From Campanula takesimana (taxonomy: Eukaryota; Streptophyta; Magnoliopsida; Asterales; Campanulaceae), in contig JAOWBW010000163.1 in NCBI GenBank assembly GCA_026119855.1, positions 124,001 through 188,000 of the forward strand: DNA of 64,000 bases, given 5' to 3'. The notes under the pieces were generated by a model, which did not search any database, had not been told where the DNA came from, and saw nothing but the letters and a program-made list of their open reading frames with translations. A program made the translations under genes and the position numbers. Shown in pieces: positions 30,198 to 41,181 of the stretch. Numbering within the stretch: position 1 is the stretch's first letter; each line of letters opens with the position of its first letter.

Positions 30198-31433
30198 ATT
30201 AACATAAGATGTCTACTTGATTTTAGAGTCGCCACCTATGTTTTAGAGGAACATAAGAAAAACCTAAAGAAAGCCAATTTTTGTACGAAAACCAGAGATT
30301 CGGGAGAGTAAGGGTTCGGGGGTTAGGTGACGAAGTGGGAAGTACGTAAACACCCACTCCGCTCTGCTTACGCGGGTCTTGCTACTTTTGGTGTTCTAAT
30401 GCTAAAAAGAAAAGTCCTTCAATTATTAATGTAAGAAGTGCTAACAATTACAATTGAAAGAAAGGGGAAATTTACAAAGAAAAATAAAAGAGAATTGTTT
30501 TATTTATTTAATGGTAAAGATTACATGTCAAACTATTCTAACAATTATATTAAGAAAAGAATGGTAAATTAAAGTAGAGATTAAAATGTAGGGAGATAAC
30601 CTTAACCAACTTTAATGTTGTAAAGTGGTCATTTGGTCATGTCTCAATTGATGGGGATTGCATACATTACTAAGACATGTAAAATAAGAGAAGAAGAATA
30701 AAGTACCTTAAGAAAGAGGACTTCAAACTTGGACTTGAAAATGGTGTTGTTGTAGGGAAATTGTTGTAGAACAATTAGAGTCTTGTTGTTAAGAACTCTT
30801 GTTAGGAGAATTTGTGTATAGTGTAGTTTGTGAATCAAAGTTGAGGTCCAAGGTCCAAAAATAGAGTGCTCTTCCAAGGTAGAAGAAGGGGGGTTTTATA
30901 GGTAGAAAGGAGAGGGAAAGGTTGGATGGAAAATGGTCAATCCATGTGAGATGGAATTGACCAATAGAAAATAAGATAAATAGAATAATGAATAAAAGAA
31001 GATGAAACAAATAAAAGAAAATAAAAATGAAATATTTTGTTTTTATGAAAAGGGCTAGAAATGTGGGATTGGGAGGTTACAAATAAAAGCTAGTAAATGT
31101 TTATGATCAAGAAAGATGTTTTTGACTAAAGAAGATATTTGTAAATAAGAAAAGGGAGGGAAATAAGGTACAATCTGTTACTGCCAAAGTGGAAAGCGCG
31201 CGGGTCCGGCCTTTCGGGCGAAAAGCACGCGCGGCCCGTTGATAGTGTCGGAGGCGCCCGCGGGTGAAAATAACAAAATGACAGAATGACTCTAAAAGTT
31301 AACTCTGTTATGCAGTTTAGTCCAAAACTATCAGTTAGGAACTTAACGGAAGTAATAGAAATTAACAAAAACAAGTTAAATAAAAATACTATGTATGCAA
31401 TCGGGGTGAGAGGTCCAAAGCGGGGTGTCTACA
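30198..31433 (-). repeat. Main part of the Tat-2 3' LTR
   Basis: The reverse complement matches most of the Tat-1 LTR: the CACCTAACCC / CGTAAGCGG block near 30,330-30,380, a TATA box (complement of CCTATAAAACCC near 30,893) and a GC-rich U3 hairpin region at 31186-31266. It is more diverged than the Tat-1 pair. Confidence 0.8.
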
Positions 31434-31606
31434 GAGCCCCTCGGCTACGTGGATTGCAAAGCAAAACGCGTCGATGAAAGAAAGACAACCGCCGAGGACA
31501 TCGACAAGAGAAAACAAAGACTCGATAAAACATGAATTTGAAATTTGCAAAGGATAGGGGTGCGCTCCCTGTGTGAGCGGCTTTATTGATATAGAAAGGA
31601 TATGGT

Positions 31607-31880
31607 GGGATCCGTTTTGCTGAAGCGGGATCCGTTTGCTGAAGCGGGATCCGTTTGCTGATGCGGGATCCGTTTGCTCATGCGGGATCCGTTGCTGATG
31701 CGGGATCCGTTTGCTGAAGCGGGATCCGTTTGCTGAAGCGGGATCCGTTTGCTGATGCGGGATCCGTTTGCTGAAGCGGGATCCGTTTGCTGAAGCGGGA
31801 TCCGTTTGCTGATGCGGGATCCGTTTGCTGATGCGGGATCCGTTTGCTGAGGTTAGATCCGTTTGCTGATGCGGGATCCG
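31607..31880 (-). repeat. 20-bp minisatellite (GGATCCGTTTGCTGAAGCGG), about 14 copies
   Basis: Near-perfect 20-bp units, each with a BamHI site, in the 3' region of Tat-2. It occupies the place where Tat-1 has its unrelated 45-bp array. The 268-residue minus-strand open frame across it (31389-32195) is Ser/His/Gln/Pro-rich and not believed to be a gene. Confidence 0.95.
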
Positions 31881-32440
31881 AGGCTCCGTCTGCCTATATG
31901 TGATATTGTTGTGTTGCTTGATGGAGAGGTGGTGATTTTGCGGCTCACCATGGACTGAGTTGTTGTCATTGAACTGTAATTGTTTGACTCTGTGGGATGC
32001 AGGCGTAGTTGATGGTGGATTACTTTCTGCTGGGGATGAAGTGCCTTGAGTTGTAGATGCTGTTGACCTTGTGGTGGTACTTGTTAAGTGTATGCTTTGC
32101 AGGTATATGTGCTTGTGAAATGTATGGAATGTGAAATGGCAGTTATGAGAGAAATTGTGCTTGTGGTGTGATGTGATTTGAAGGCAGTTTTGCATGAGAG
32201 GGAATTTTTGTAAGAATGGAGAAAGTGATTTTGTGTGCGGTGTGATTTGAGGAAAGCCTCGGATGTATTCATACCTTCACTTACCATTGCCGTTGGATGG
32301 ATTAGTGTTGTGGTGGTGGATGCCTTGATGTCCATGCTTTGGAGAATGATGACGTTGGTGATGATGAATTGTTCTTGCCTTTGATGGAATGTTGGCGAGA
32401 TGGTATTCTGGATGATGGGTTGGTCGTGTCAAAAGGCTGC

Positions 32441-32475
32441 CTACGTATCCCTTTAAGAGAATCAGACCAGCGTAG
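32441..32475 (-). other. CTACG...CGTAG stem-loop, copy D
   Basis: The reverse complement is identical to copy B across the stem-loop, at the equivalent place of Tat-2. Confidence 0.6.
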
Positions 32476-34983
32476 TTCAAGGATGATGGAGAATGCTGGG
32501 GGAGAATGCTAGGAGCAAAGCAAAAAGGAAACACGTAATTTTGCGCAAGAAAGGGGACAAGGAAAAAAGAAAAAGAAAATTATTTTTGTCTTTTTGTAGG
32601 AATAGAATATGTACACATGTGGGAAAAAGACTTTTTTTTTTTTTTAGTTCGTGGGTGAACCATTTTGACCATTGTGTGTTTGTAAATCCAACCCAAGATC
32701 AAGTCATGTTCGATCGAAGTCCGGATTGCCTCGCTTGAATGTTGTCGCCGCGGTGTCCAACGAAAATTGATTTCTAGCCCCAAGAGATGTGTCAGTTATG
32801 GGTCTCCAAAAACATTCGATGCCGAGATAAGGGTTTGGTGATTGTAAAGCCTCTAGGATGCCTTTGATGCCAAACTATGAGAGACTTGCATAGCCCCAAG
32901 ATGAATCAACTCTTGACCTTTTCAAATAAATTGCCTTTTGCTGTTGACGTGAGCAAGCTCCAAGATAAGATCATTGATACCAAGCTTCGAGAAATTACTA
33001 AGCCCCAAGTGTCGTGGGCTTGTTGTTTGCGAGCTTGTAGATGGCGGGATGTGAAGACCTTTTGGTGTGAAGCCCCAACTTATCTTGGCATTGTATTGAG
33101 AGCAGATGCACCATTGGGTAGAACTCATGAAAGTGATCTTCGTCTTGTTTGGAGATGAATGGCCCTTTTTTGTGGTTGGTACCCAAGTGGCGGAGGGTCC
33201 ATATTGAAAATTTAGTACGGTCTTCGGGAGACGTCTCGTGGGAGATGGTAAGTTGTTGCAGATGATAAGGTCTTGGTGTGATAAAGTCTCGAACGGTATG
33301 TTTGCTCGAGTCTTCTTGAGTTGAACCGACGGCGGATCTTCGGATGTAGCCTGTGCTTTTGATCTTGGAGAAGGGGGTTTTGTATTGCAGAAACATTGGG
33401 ATTGGCCGTAACTCTGCTTATAGAGTTAACATATTGGCATTGCCCGCTATAACTCAGCCGGGTGAGTCTAGCATATTGAATCTTTTTCCTTTTCTCTAAG
33501 ACTTCCTTCAGAATCTCGCTGTGAGTTCTAACAAGAATCATCAAATTCATTCATATCATCGGAGCCTTCATTTAAAACCAAGAGGCCTTTTGACTGGAAG
33601 TGTTGAGGGACCATTGAAGTTTGATCCCTTTCATGGAGCCATAAGACTACTCCCAAATTGCATTGCTCGGGTACCACTGCCCAAAAGCTTGTTAATTACG
33701 AAGCCCCAATATTGCCCTTTTCTTGTATCACTGTAATGCCGTAGCCCAAAAGATTGTAGATTGCGAAGCCCCTTGAGACCTTTCGGTATAAAGCTTCAAA
33801 TGTTGCTGGGGACATTGAAGTGAATTGCTTCTTGCCAAGGGAGCCTTTAAGACTTGACCGTAGCCCCTAGAGTGCCATCATTGATTGCGAGAAAGGTCCA
33901 TCCTTGATTGGGGGAACGAGTACGGGCACACATGACAAGAGGGATTTTTGACATCCCTTTTGAGAGACTTTAAGGATAGTCTCACACATCTTTCTCGAGC
34001 ATAGCCCCTAGGGCTTATTGATTGTCAAATGAAGCATAAGAAGCCCTTGTTCTTGAGTCACATAGCCCCTAGGGCATCACCATTTGTTGAGCAAAGCAAG
34101 AGTGACTCATCCTCGTGCGAGGGAACAAACATGAAAGGACATGGCAAGAGCTACTCCATTTTTCGGGAGCCTTTCGGCGTACTTTAGAAGCACATACTTG
34201 CAGAAGCTTTGAAAACTGAGACACATGTTGTTGCTATTTGCTGCCCAAGCCAATTGACTAGCTATGGATTATTTGTGCAACGTCATGCCCTTTTATGATG
34301 GGCTCGTTCTCGGATGGGTCTTGGTTACCACGGGCCTTCTTTTCATGAACCCAAAAAATGCACACTGCTGGAGAATGATGCCAATAACCCAAGACAACCT
34401 TTGATGGTGCCATATCTTGTCGAGCCTTTTGCGATCCCAAAGTTGACTCGGTGGGGAATTGATTTGTTGAGGAGATCCAATGTAGAGCTTGTGCAGTTGT
34501 CTTCCTTAGAGGCCGGAGATCTCCATTTCTCTTTCCCTTCTCTCTCTCACTCTCTCATTTTTTTTATGACGCACCCTTTTTTTTGCCTAGACCGCCCTTT
34601 CGAGTTTTCAATCTAGCGGGCATATCTTTTGCGTCTTCTTTTTTTTTACTCGATTAATGAGGAAGTGTGCATTGACTCTAGCTGAGGAGATAAGACATGT
34701 GATTTTGCGGTGGAGACTTTTTGTTACTAAAGGTGAGTGACATTGACTTGACTAGGGAAGTGGTCCCTAGTATTGACATGTATTTTTATTTAATGACTCA
34801 CGAAGGCAAGTAAGTCATTAAGAGAGAAGATAAGGAAGGACCCAATTTGATTGCAAGAAACTAGGAGTATTGCAAAAAGAAGAGAAACCCCTAGACTCAA
34901 CAAGGAACGGATAGCGATTTCAAATCTAAGAAAGTTGTTCAATCTTTTGGTGATTAATTCATTGGAAAATGAATCGTACAAAG

Positions 34984-37516
34984 TGTAACACCCATCGAAT
35001 TTCTTGTTAAATATTTGACATACTTGTTAAATACTTGAACTTGCATGTTATGTGTTAGTTGTACTTGGGTTAAATTTTAACTGCTTTAAATAGTTTAAGG
35101 TGGTTAAATGTTTAGTTTTGACTTTTGGGTCATTTGTGAAAATTTGACTTTAGGGGCCTTTTTGTTAAAAGTGAAACTTGAGGGGCCTAAGTGCAATTGT
35201 TTGAAAGTTCAAAGTATATCATCTTGGTTGGGTTTGTCTGAGGAAGACATTTCTCCCCAAATTCATTTACGTACACTCCCTCTGTTCTAAAACCTAGGGT
35301 TAAAAGTTTTCCCTATTCTCGACTCCTCGAGTTTAATATCCCTCCGTTCTTGATTCTGATCCCGGATTAATATTCGTGGCGTTGAATAGAGCGTTCCAGG
35401 CCGAACAGAAATAAGTTTGGGTCAACTTGAATTTTGACTAGGTAAGTTATTAGCTCTCCTTGCTTGTAATAACATGCATAAATGTTATTCTCGATACTTG
35501 TAAATGTTAATTTCGTGTTTGGGACGATTTTTGTGGTACTTGTAATTATGGGACAAGGGGAGTATAAAAGACTTGGTAAAAAGGGAAATTATACTTGAAC
35601 AATTTGTTTTGAAGTAGGCTTTTATGCCCTGGGTATTGTTAAAACGTTAGTAAAAGTTACTCCTACGCTTGGGACGGAGAATTGTTAAGTTTGAACTCAG
35701 GGGAAAACTACCAAATTGTACCGAGCACGGTCGTGCGACTTTATTCGGCACGGTCGTGCCAATATCACCTTTAGACAAATTTCCTCGACAGTGTTAGCAC
35801 GGTCGTGTGCCTTTTATTGGCATGGTCGTGCCGAAAATTAGTTTTGTGTGAGAACTCTCGACCTTGATGGCACGGTCGTGCCATTTTTGCACGCGCGGGG
35901 TCGTGCTAAGTGGGAATTCTGATTTTCCTTCTTGAATTGTTTCCTCCATAACTTTCTATAGGAAAGTCGGAATCAAGATCCGAAAGAAGATGAATAACCT
36001 AGACTCAGAGGGCTATTCAAAGACTAAATTAATGAGGTTTTAAGGTGATTGTCTAGAGCACCTAGATAGGTGTTTTAGGACATTGAACTTAAGTATAAGA
36101 GTAGTAGCTCTTCCTTATGTCTTGAAAGTTGTATGAACAAGCACTAATGTGTTATACTTGTTGTACACCTTAGAGGCATTAGCATAAGGTCTTAGACTTG
36201 AACATCCTAAGAATAGGATTTGGATTTTGTAAGAGTAAATGTATAACTCTTATACTTGCTTGAACATCCATAGAAATGGATTAAGACTTGAATATAAGAT
36301 AATAAAATCTTGTACATGGCTTGACACCAATACATATGTATGGTAGTAAACTAGAAAGTGCTATGAACAAGCACTAACTTGTATGAGACAGTGTTCTTGT
36401 TGTGTGTATGTGCAAACATTGCATATAGTTGCTTGATAACAAGGTGACTTCTTGATTACTTGAAGCATGTTCCTTGTTGAGCTAGTCCACTACTTTTAGA
36501 TTAGTTCTTTTCCCGTAGTTCAAGTAAATATCTACTTGTACCTTCTTGTGTGAGTCCAGCTGGTTCTCCTTGCTTGTTCGAAAATGTATAGGTTCACGCT
36601 TGTCGCGAGAGCTGGGGTTTAAGTGACAATCGGGTCCCTATGTATTTCCGCCTGACCCCTTACTACCAGCCATAGTAAGGGCATAGCTTCCTTAGTTGGA
36701 GCAATAAGCTTGACTTAAGTGAATGCTAAACTCCTGTCTTGAACACCTCGTGAATACTCATGAGTACTGATATTGGGAATGACACCGGTTACCGGGTCTT
36801 CTGATACATACTGAATAATCAGTTCCTGTTATTGATCATGATTGTCAAAGTGATACAAGCTACGACAACAGTGGTATTCTTGGGAGGAATAAGGAAGGAA
36901 GCAATATCCTTATAACTTGCTTGTTTAGCCTTAAGTGCTACTTGATGAGTGGATTATCCTCTAATATACTTGTTACTTGATGATTACTTGAGTATCTACT
37001 TGAATTGCATGATAACATGTCATGTAGTTGCATCTAATAGCTTACTGAGATTTATCTCACCCTTTATTTGTTTCCCCCCCCCCCCAGGAAAGGAAGGATA
37101 GTGCGCAGTGAGGCTCGACATAGTTGGGAGCTTGCTTCGCAGGTCGTGATTATTTTGGGGCTTGTGTCCTTTTACTCTTGGTGAGGACGATGTATTGGGT
37201 TGTATAACTCCTTATTTTGGGGTAGACAGTCTTGTTTAGTTTTTGTTGTTACTAGACATCTTGTATAGTACTCTTAATGCCAGCTTATGTGCTAGGCATG
37301 TTTCCGCTGTGTATGTATTAAGTTTGGTTTTAAATTTTCTTGTCTAGAACTCGTGTTATGAGCTAGTATAGCTCCTTACTCTAGAGTATATATATATCAT
37401 GTCAGTTTGTTAAACAAATGTCATGTAGTTTCTTGTTAAGTTTCTTGTTTCTCGTTAGGCACTCCCATCCAGGTTCGAGGTTCTATTAGGGGATCCCGGA
37501 ACCTAGGGGCGTGTCA
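34984..37516 (+). repeat. 5' LTR of the Tekay-like element
   Basis: 2533 bp, TGTAACACCC...GCGTGTCA. It contains several GCACGGTCGTGC palindromes (35725-35907), a GTAAGT donor at 35442, a C14 run, and CAG at 37085-37087 that together resemble an intron. The first 670 bp match 44877-45657 with few changes. Confidence 0.9.
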
Positions 37517-37519
37517 GGT

Positions 37520-37531
37520 TGGTATCAGAGC
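37520..37531 (+). other. Primer-binding site (initiator Met tRNA)
   Basis: TGGTATCAGAGC, the standard plant iMet PBS, three bases after the LTR. Confidence 0.95.
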
Positions 37532-37656
37532 TACCCTGGTTTAGCTACCCTGTTTAGCTACCTTGGTTTGCTCTAAGTCTGGATAGGGTCTATGGCCTAG
37601 GTATGGGTGAGTCTTGGGGTGTTATTAATAATGCTGAGTGTTTACCTACAGGTACA

Positions 37657-38392
37657 ATGAGTTCTGAAGGTACAAGTGGTAGTAATCAGCTGAGATCTAT
37701 AACTCCTCAAGAAGAAATGGTTGATAATGTTGACTGGGATTATCCTAATCGCCTTACAAGGTTCTTGAAGCTGAAACCTCGCAGCTTTGACGGGGAATTT
37801 GATGCTAAGAAGGCAGAGGAGTGGATTGAAAGTATTGAGAAGATCTTTACAGCCTTGAGATGTGCATGTGGTGATAAGGTAACCTTTGCAACCTTTAAAC
37901 TTGAGAAAGCCGCTGAACATTGGTGGCAAGTGTTGAGTAAAAGTTGGGAACTGGAAGGTGTACCACAGACATGGGAGAATTTTCTTAAAGCTTTTAAGTC
38001 ACAGTTTATTCCAACAGTGGTCCAAGATAAAAAGGAATGGAATTTCTTAATCTGGAGCAGGGAAGTCTGTCAGTGGGGCAATACTCAACCAAGTTCACAG
38101 AATTGGCGAGGTATTGTGATCACTTAGTTCCAAACGAAGCCAAGAAGGCACAGAGGTTTGTTAAAGGGTTGAGGACTGAGTATAGGAAGCAACTTCTTTC
38201 TCTACAGCTCACTAGCTATCAGCAAGCAGTGGAGAAGGCTTATACTATTGAAAATGATATCGAAGAACACAAGGTGAAGTTGGGAACAACCATGACTGGT
38301 CGTGTGTCTGAGAAAACTCAGGGATCTGGTTCTAAAGGTGGTAAATCTGGCCGCCAAGATCGTCGCGATTCCGACAGCCAACTGAAAGCAAA
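37657..38392 (+). pseudogene. gag (capsid region) of the Tekay-like element, frameshifted and interrupted
   Basis: Starts at the ATG at 37657 (MSSEGTSGSNQ); the 18 residues upstream from 37603 are probably untranslated. The retrotransposon gag core is clear: FDGEFDAKKAEEWI, AEHWW, W-x-NFLKAFKSQF. Frame is lost near 38034 after QDKKE by a one-base deletion and resumes at EFLNLEQGSLSV...YCDHLVPNEAKKAQRF. A further one-base offset separates this from the zinc-knuckle part beyond the solo LTR. It would form the virus-like particle. Three independent lesions make it a pseudogene. Confidence 0.88.
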
Positions 38393-41176
38393 TGTCACGA
38401 CCCGAAAACTAGGCTCTATTTTATTAGTAATAATAATTTTTATTTATTTATTTGCTTATTTAATTATTTAAATTATTATTTATTTAAATATTTATGTGTG
38501 CATTTTATGTGTTATTAATAATTTATGCCTAGCATTTTATTTGGGTCATTCGTGCTAGTGCAGAAGTGTTGAGTCTTATTGGTTAGTGGGGAGTTTATTT
38601 GAAAAGGTAGTATTAGGGGGAGGGGCCTATATGTAAGTTTTGAAATCATTTCTCCTTATTCCCTCCCTCACCTCCCTCACACTCCTCCATCTCCAGCAAA
38701 CTCTCTCTCTCTCTCTCCTTGTGGGTAAGTTTCTTTCTCTTTCCTTCTCTCTTCTTTTTCTTCATCTTCTTCTTGTTATCATTCATTTCTTAAAACATGA
38801 ACCTTGTTTAGATCGTCGATAGGATCGCGTAGAACCAAAAAGAATTGAAATCCATCAACTTTGAGAAATCCGGGTAAGTTACTTTTCCCCCATTTTGATG
38901 TTAAAATGTTCATATCATGTTCATATAATGCTTTTGTTGTTATATTTGAAGTTTGGATGAGGTTGCAATTTATTTGGAATTTATTTGGATTTTGGTCAAA
39001 AATGGTGATTTATGAATGTGGGGATTTGATTCTTGATTTTGGTTGTTAAATGTTGTTGTATGAGTCTTTTTAGACTTATAAGTTGTTTTGGTACATTAGT
39101 AAGCTAGTTAGAAGGTTAGATTTTGGTTGAAATTGTGTTTGGTATGAAAATGGAAGAACCCATGTTTGTTCTTCCCGATTTTCTGGCAATTCCAGAGTAT
39201 TGGGCGACCGCCCAAAAATGTCTGGGCGGCCGCACACCTATCTGAAAGGTTTTGTTCTTGTTTGTTAGCTTTTTGGGCGACCGCACAGTTGAGTTTGGGC
39301 GGCCACACAGTCCTCTGAAAGTTTTCATTTTGTTGGTTTGTGTGATTGAAGATTGCGTTTTGGCCAAATCTTGGGTGTCCTTCTAGTTGACCTTAGTGAG
39401 CATTGTAGTACACTCTTGTGATAGAATTGGGTCCTTTGTGATGAAGTTTGTGATGGAAATTAATTAAGGGTTAATTGGGTTTTTGAACATCTTATTGAGG
39501 TATTGTTGGTTTGACTTATCTTTGTGATGATCATTTAGTATATGTTTGGGCATCTTATGATGTGTTCGTGATCATGTTCTAATAAGTGTAACCTTTTGTG
39601 TTCGTTTGGGGTGTTGAGAATTGGTTCGTTTATGAACGAATATAAAGCGTGATATGGTGATTGGGTACCTATGGTTTTGATTAGCTTCTTTATGGTGTAT
39701 TCATTCAGACTTCCTATTTGGAATTCTAGGTGTATAAATATAGGGAGTTGATAGTCTTAGTACATCTTCATGAGTAAACGTTTAGATTCATCTTAGTAAT
39801 AGTCGTTATACTATTTGTGAGCGACCGTTTGGGTTGTGTTCCTTATGAATAACTTGTGAGTATCATCTTTGGAATGTATCTAGTATGGTTCCTCTTTATG
39901 GAATTATCGTATTCTAATAGTCTTTGTTGTTGAGCTCCTTATGAGCAATTCCGTTTATCGTTGTTGTGCTCTTTATGAGAAATTCCGTTTATCGTTGTTG
40001 TGCTCTTTATGAGAAATTCCGTTTATCGTTGTTGTGCTCTTCATGAGAAACTCTTGTTATTGTTGTTGTTAAACTCTTCATGAGTAACCGTTGCATCTTT
40101 ATGGTGATTATTTGGCATGGTTCCCTACTTTGGAACCCTAAACTGTTTAATTAAGCTAGTATTTATTACTTAGCATCTATTTGAAAGCCCAGCTGGCATA
40201 TTTGTTGCATCGGGCGATGGGAAGGATTATAATAGCAAAGCCAAGTCCATTATAATGTTGACCATTGTTTTGCCCTTACTATACCCCTTCTCCAGATTGA
40301 CCTTGGAAATGATAAGTTAGCGTTCCTTTGTGAATGTATCTAGCTAGCGGGCATGACTTTGTGTCATGGTCCTTGTCCTTTGTGACACTCTTATGGTTAT
40401 TGGTTCCGGTACCGGGGTTTTCTCTTCGAGCTTTCATGCTGCTATGAAGATGTTGATTGTTGATTATTGAAGCTGCGCAGCGACCTTTATTTGGTTCTTC
40501 AGTTGGGTGAAACCTTGGCTATGTATCCACTTATGAGTGTTTATTTCAGCTTTATGTGTTGCATGATGAGCTGGTCGTTATTTCCAACCGGTATGGGACG
40601 GTTGGCGATAGGGAGCCTCTCAATTGTTTTTATGTGTTTATTTATATGCTTGATTATTGGATATTGCTGTTTGACAGCATGTCACTTATTATTCCGCTGC
40701 TATCTGTCTTATGTTAATTGCTATTGGTCATTGCATATTAGCATGTCATGTAGTTGCATTAGTAACTTACTGAGATTTTATCTCACCCCGTTTATTTCCA
40801 TCTTTGTTTTTCCTTAACCCCCCCCCCCCCCAGGAGGAAAAGGATTAGGATTCGCGGTTCAAGGAGGACGTCGAGAGGATTGAGATTTTGGGGCAGGTTG
40901 TTATGGATCGGTTTACATTATTTAAATGTATAACCTTTTGGGGATAGTTTTACCCTTATTGACGTCATTAAGAATTGTATATTTTATTTTGTTGGGCATA
41001 AACTTGTGGAAGTTTATGATAGTTGTAATTGGTTTTCATCAAACTTGGTTTTGTAAAACTTTAGATCATCACCTTTTGGTATCAAATGAAATTTTTAACT
41101 TCGGTATTTCATAGTTTTGGTTTTAAGTCGACGTCCAGCTCGCGGTCTCGGGCCCGCGGGGTCCGGGGTCGCGACA
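38393..41176 (+). mobile_element. Solo LTR inserted in gag (TSD GCAAA)
   Basis: 2784 bp, TGTCACGACCC...GGGTCGCGACA, with perfect 5-bp duplication GCAAA (38388-38392, 41177-41181). It has no PBS, PPT or coding inside, so it is a solo LTR left by recombination. It is related to the truncated LTR at 25446. Inside are GGGCGACCGCCC-type palindromes (39202-39312), a GTAAGT donor (38874), a C13 run and CAG (40831-40833). Open frames within it are incidental. Confidence 0.93.
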
Positions 41177-41181
41177 GCAAA

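Larger units (their letters stand above)
26911..34983 (-). mobile_element. Tat-2: truncated Tat/Ogre-like element, minus strand
   Basis: An inverted relative of Tat-1. The LTR edge TGTAGATACCCCGGGG opens at 26911 (complement of the LTR end). The complement of the LTR start (GGGGTGTCTACA) closes at 31433, and 31434-34983 is 3' interior homologous to about 19,630-23,250 of Tat-1. The 5' part of the element is lost where the Ty3 element starts at 34984. The LTR is split by a 3.25-kb block at about 26,952-30,197. No coding sequence survives. Confidence 0.75.

Noticed and set aside
31389..32195. 268-residue minus-strand ORF with repeated RIPHQQTDPASANGS-like units
   Set aside because: It spans the 20-bp minisatellite and the LTR edge of Tat-2; not shared with Tat-1.
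40467..41181. ORFs running through the solo LTR into gag
   Set aside because: The LTR part is non-coding; the gag frame truly resumes after the GCAAA duplication at 41177-41181.
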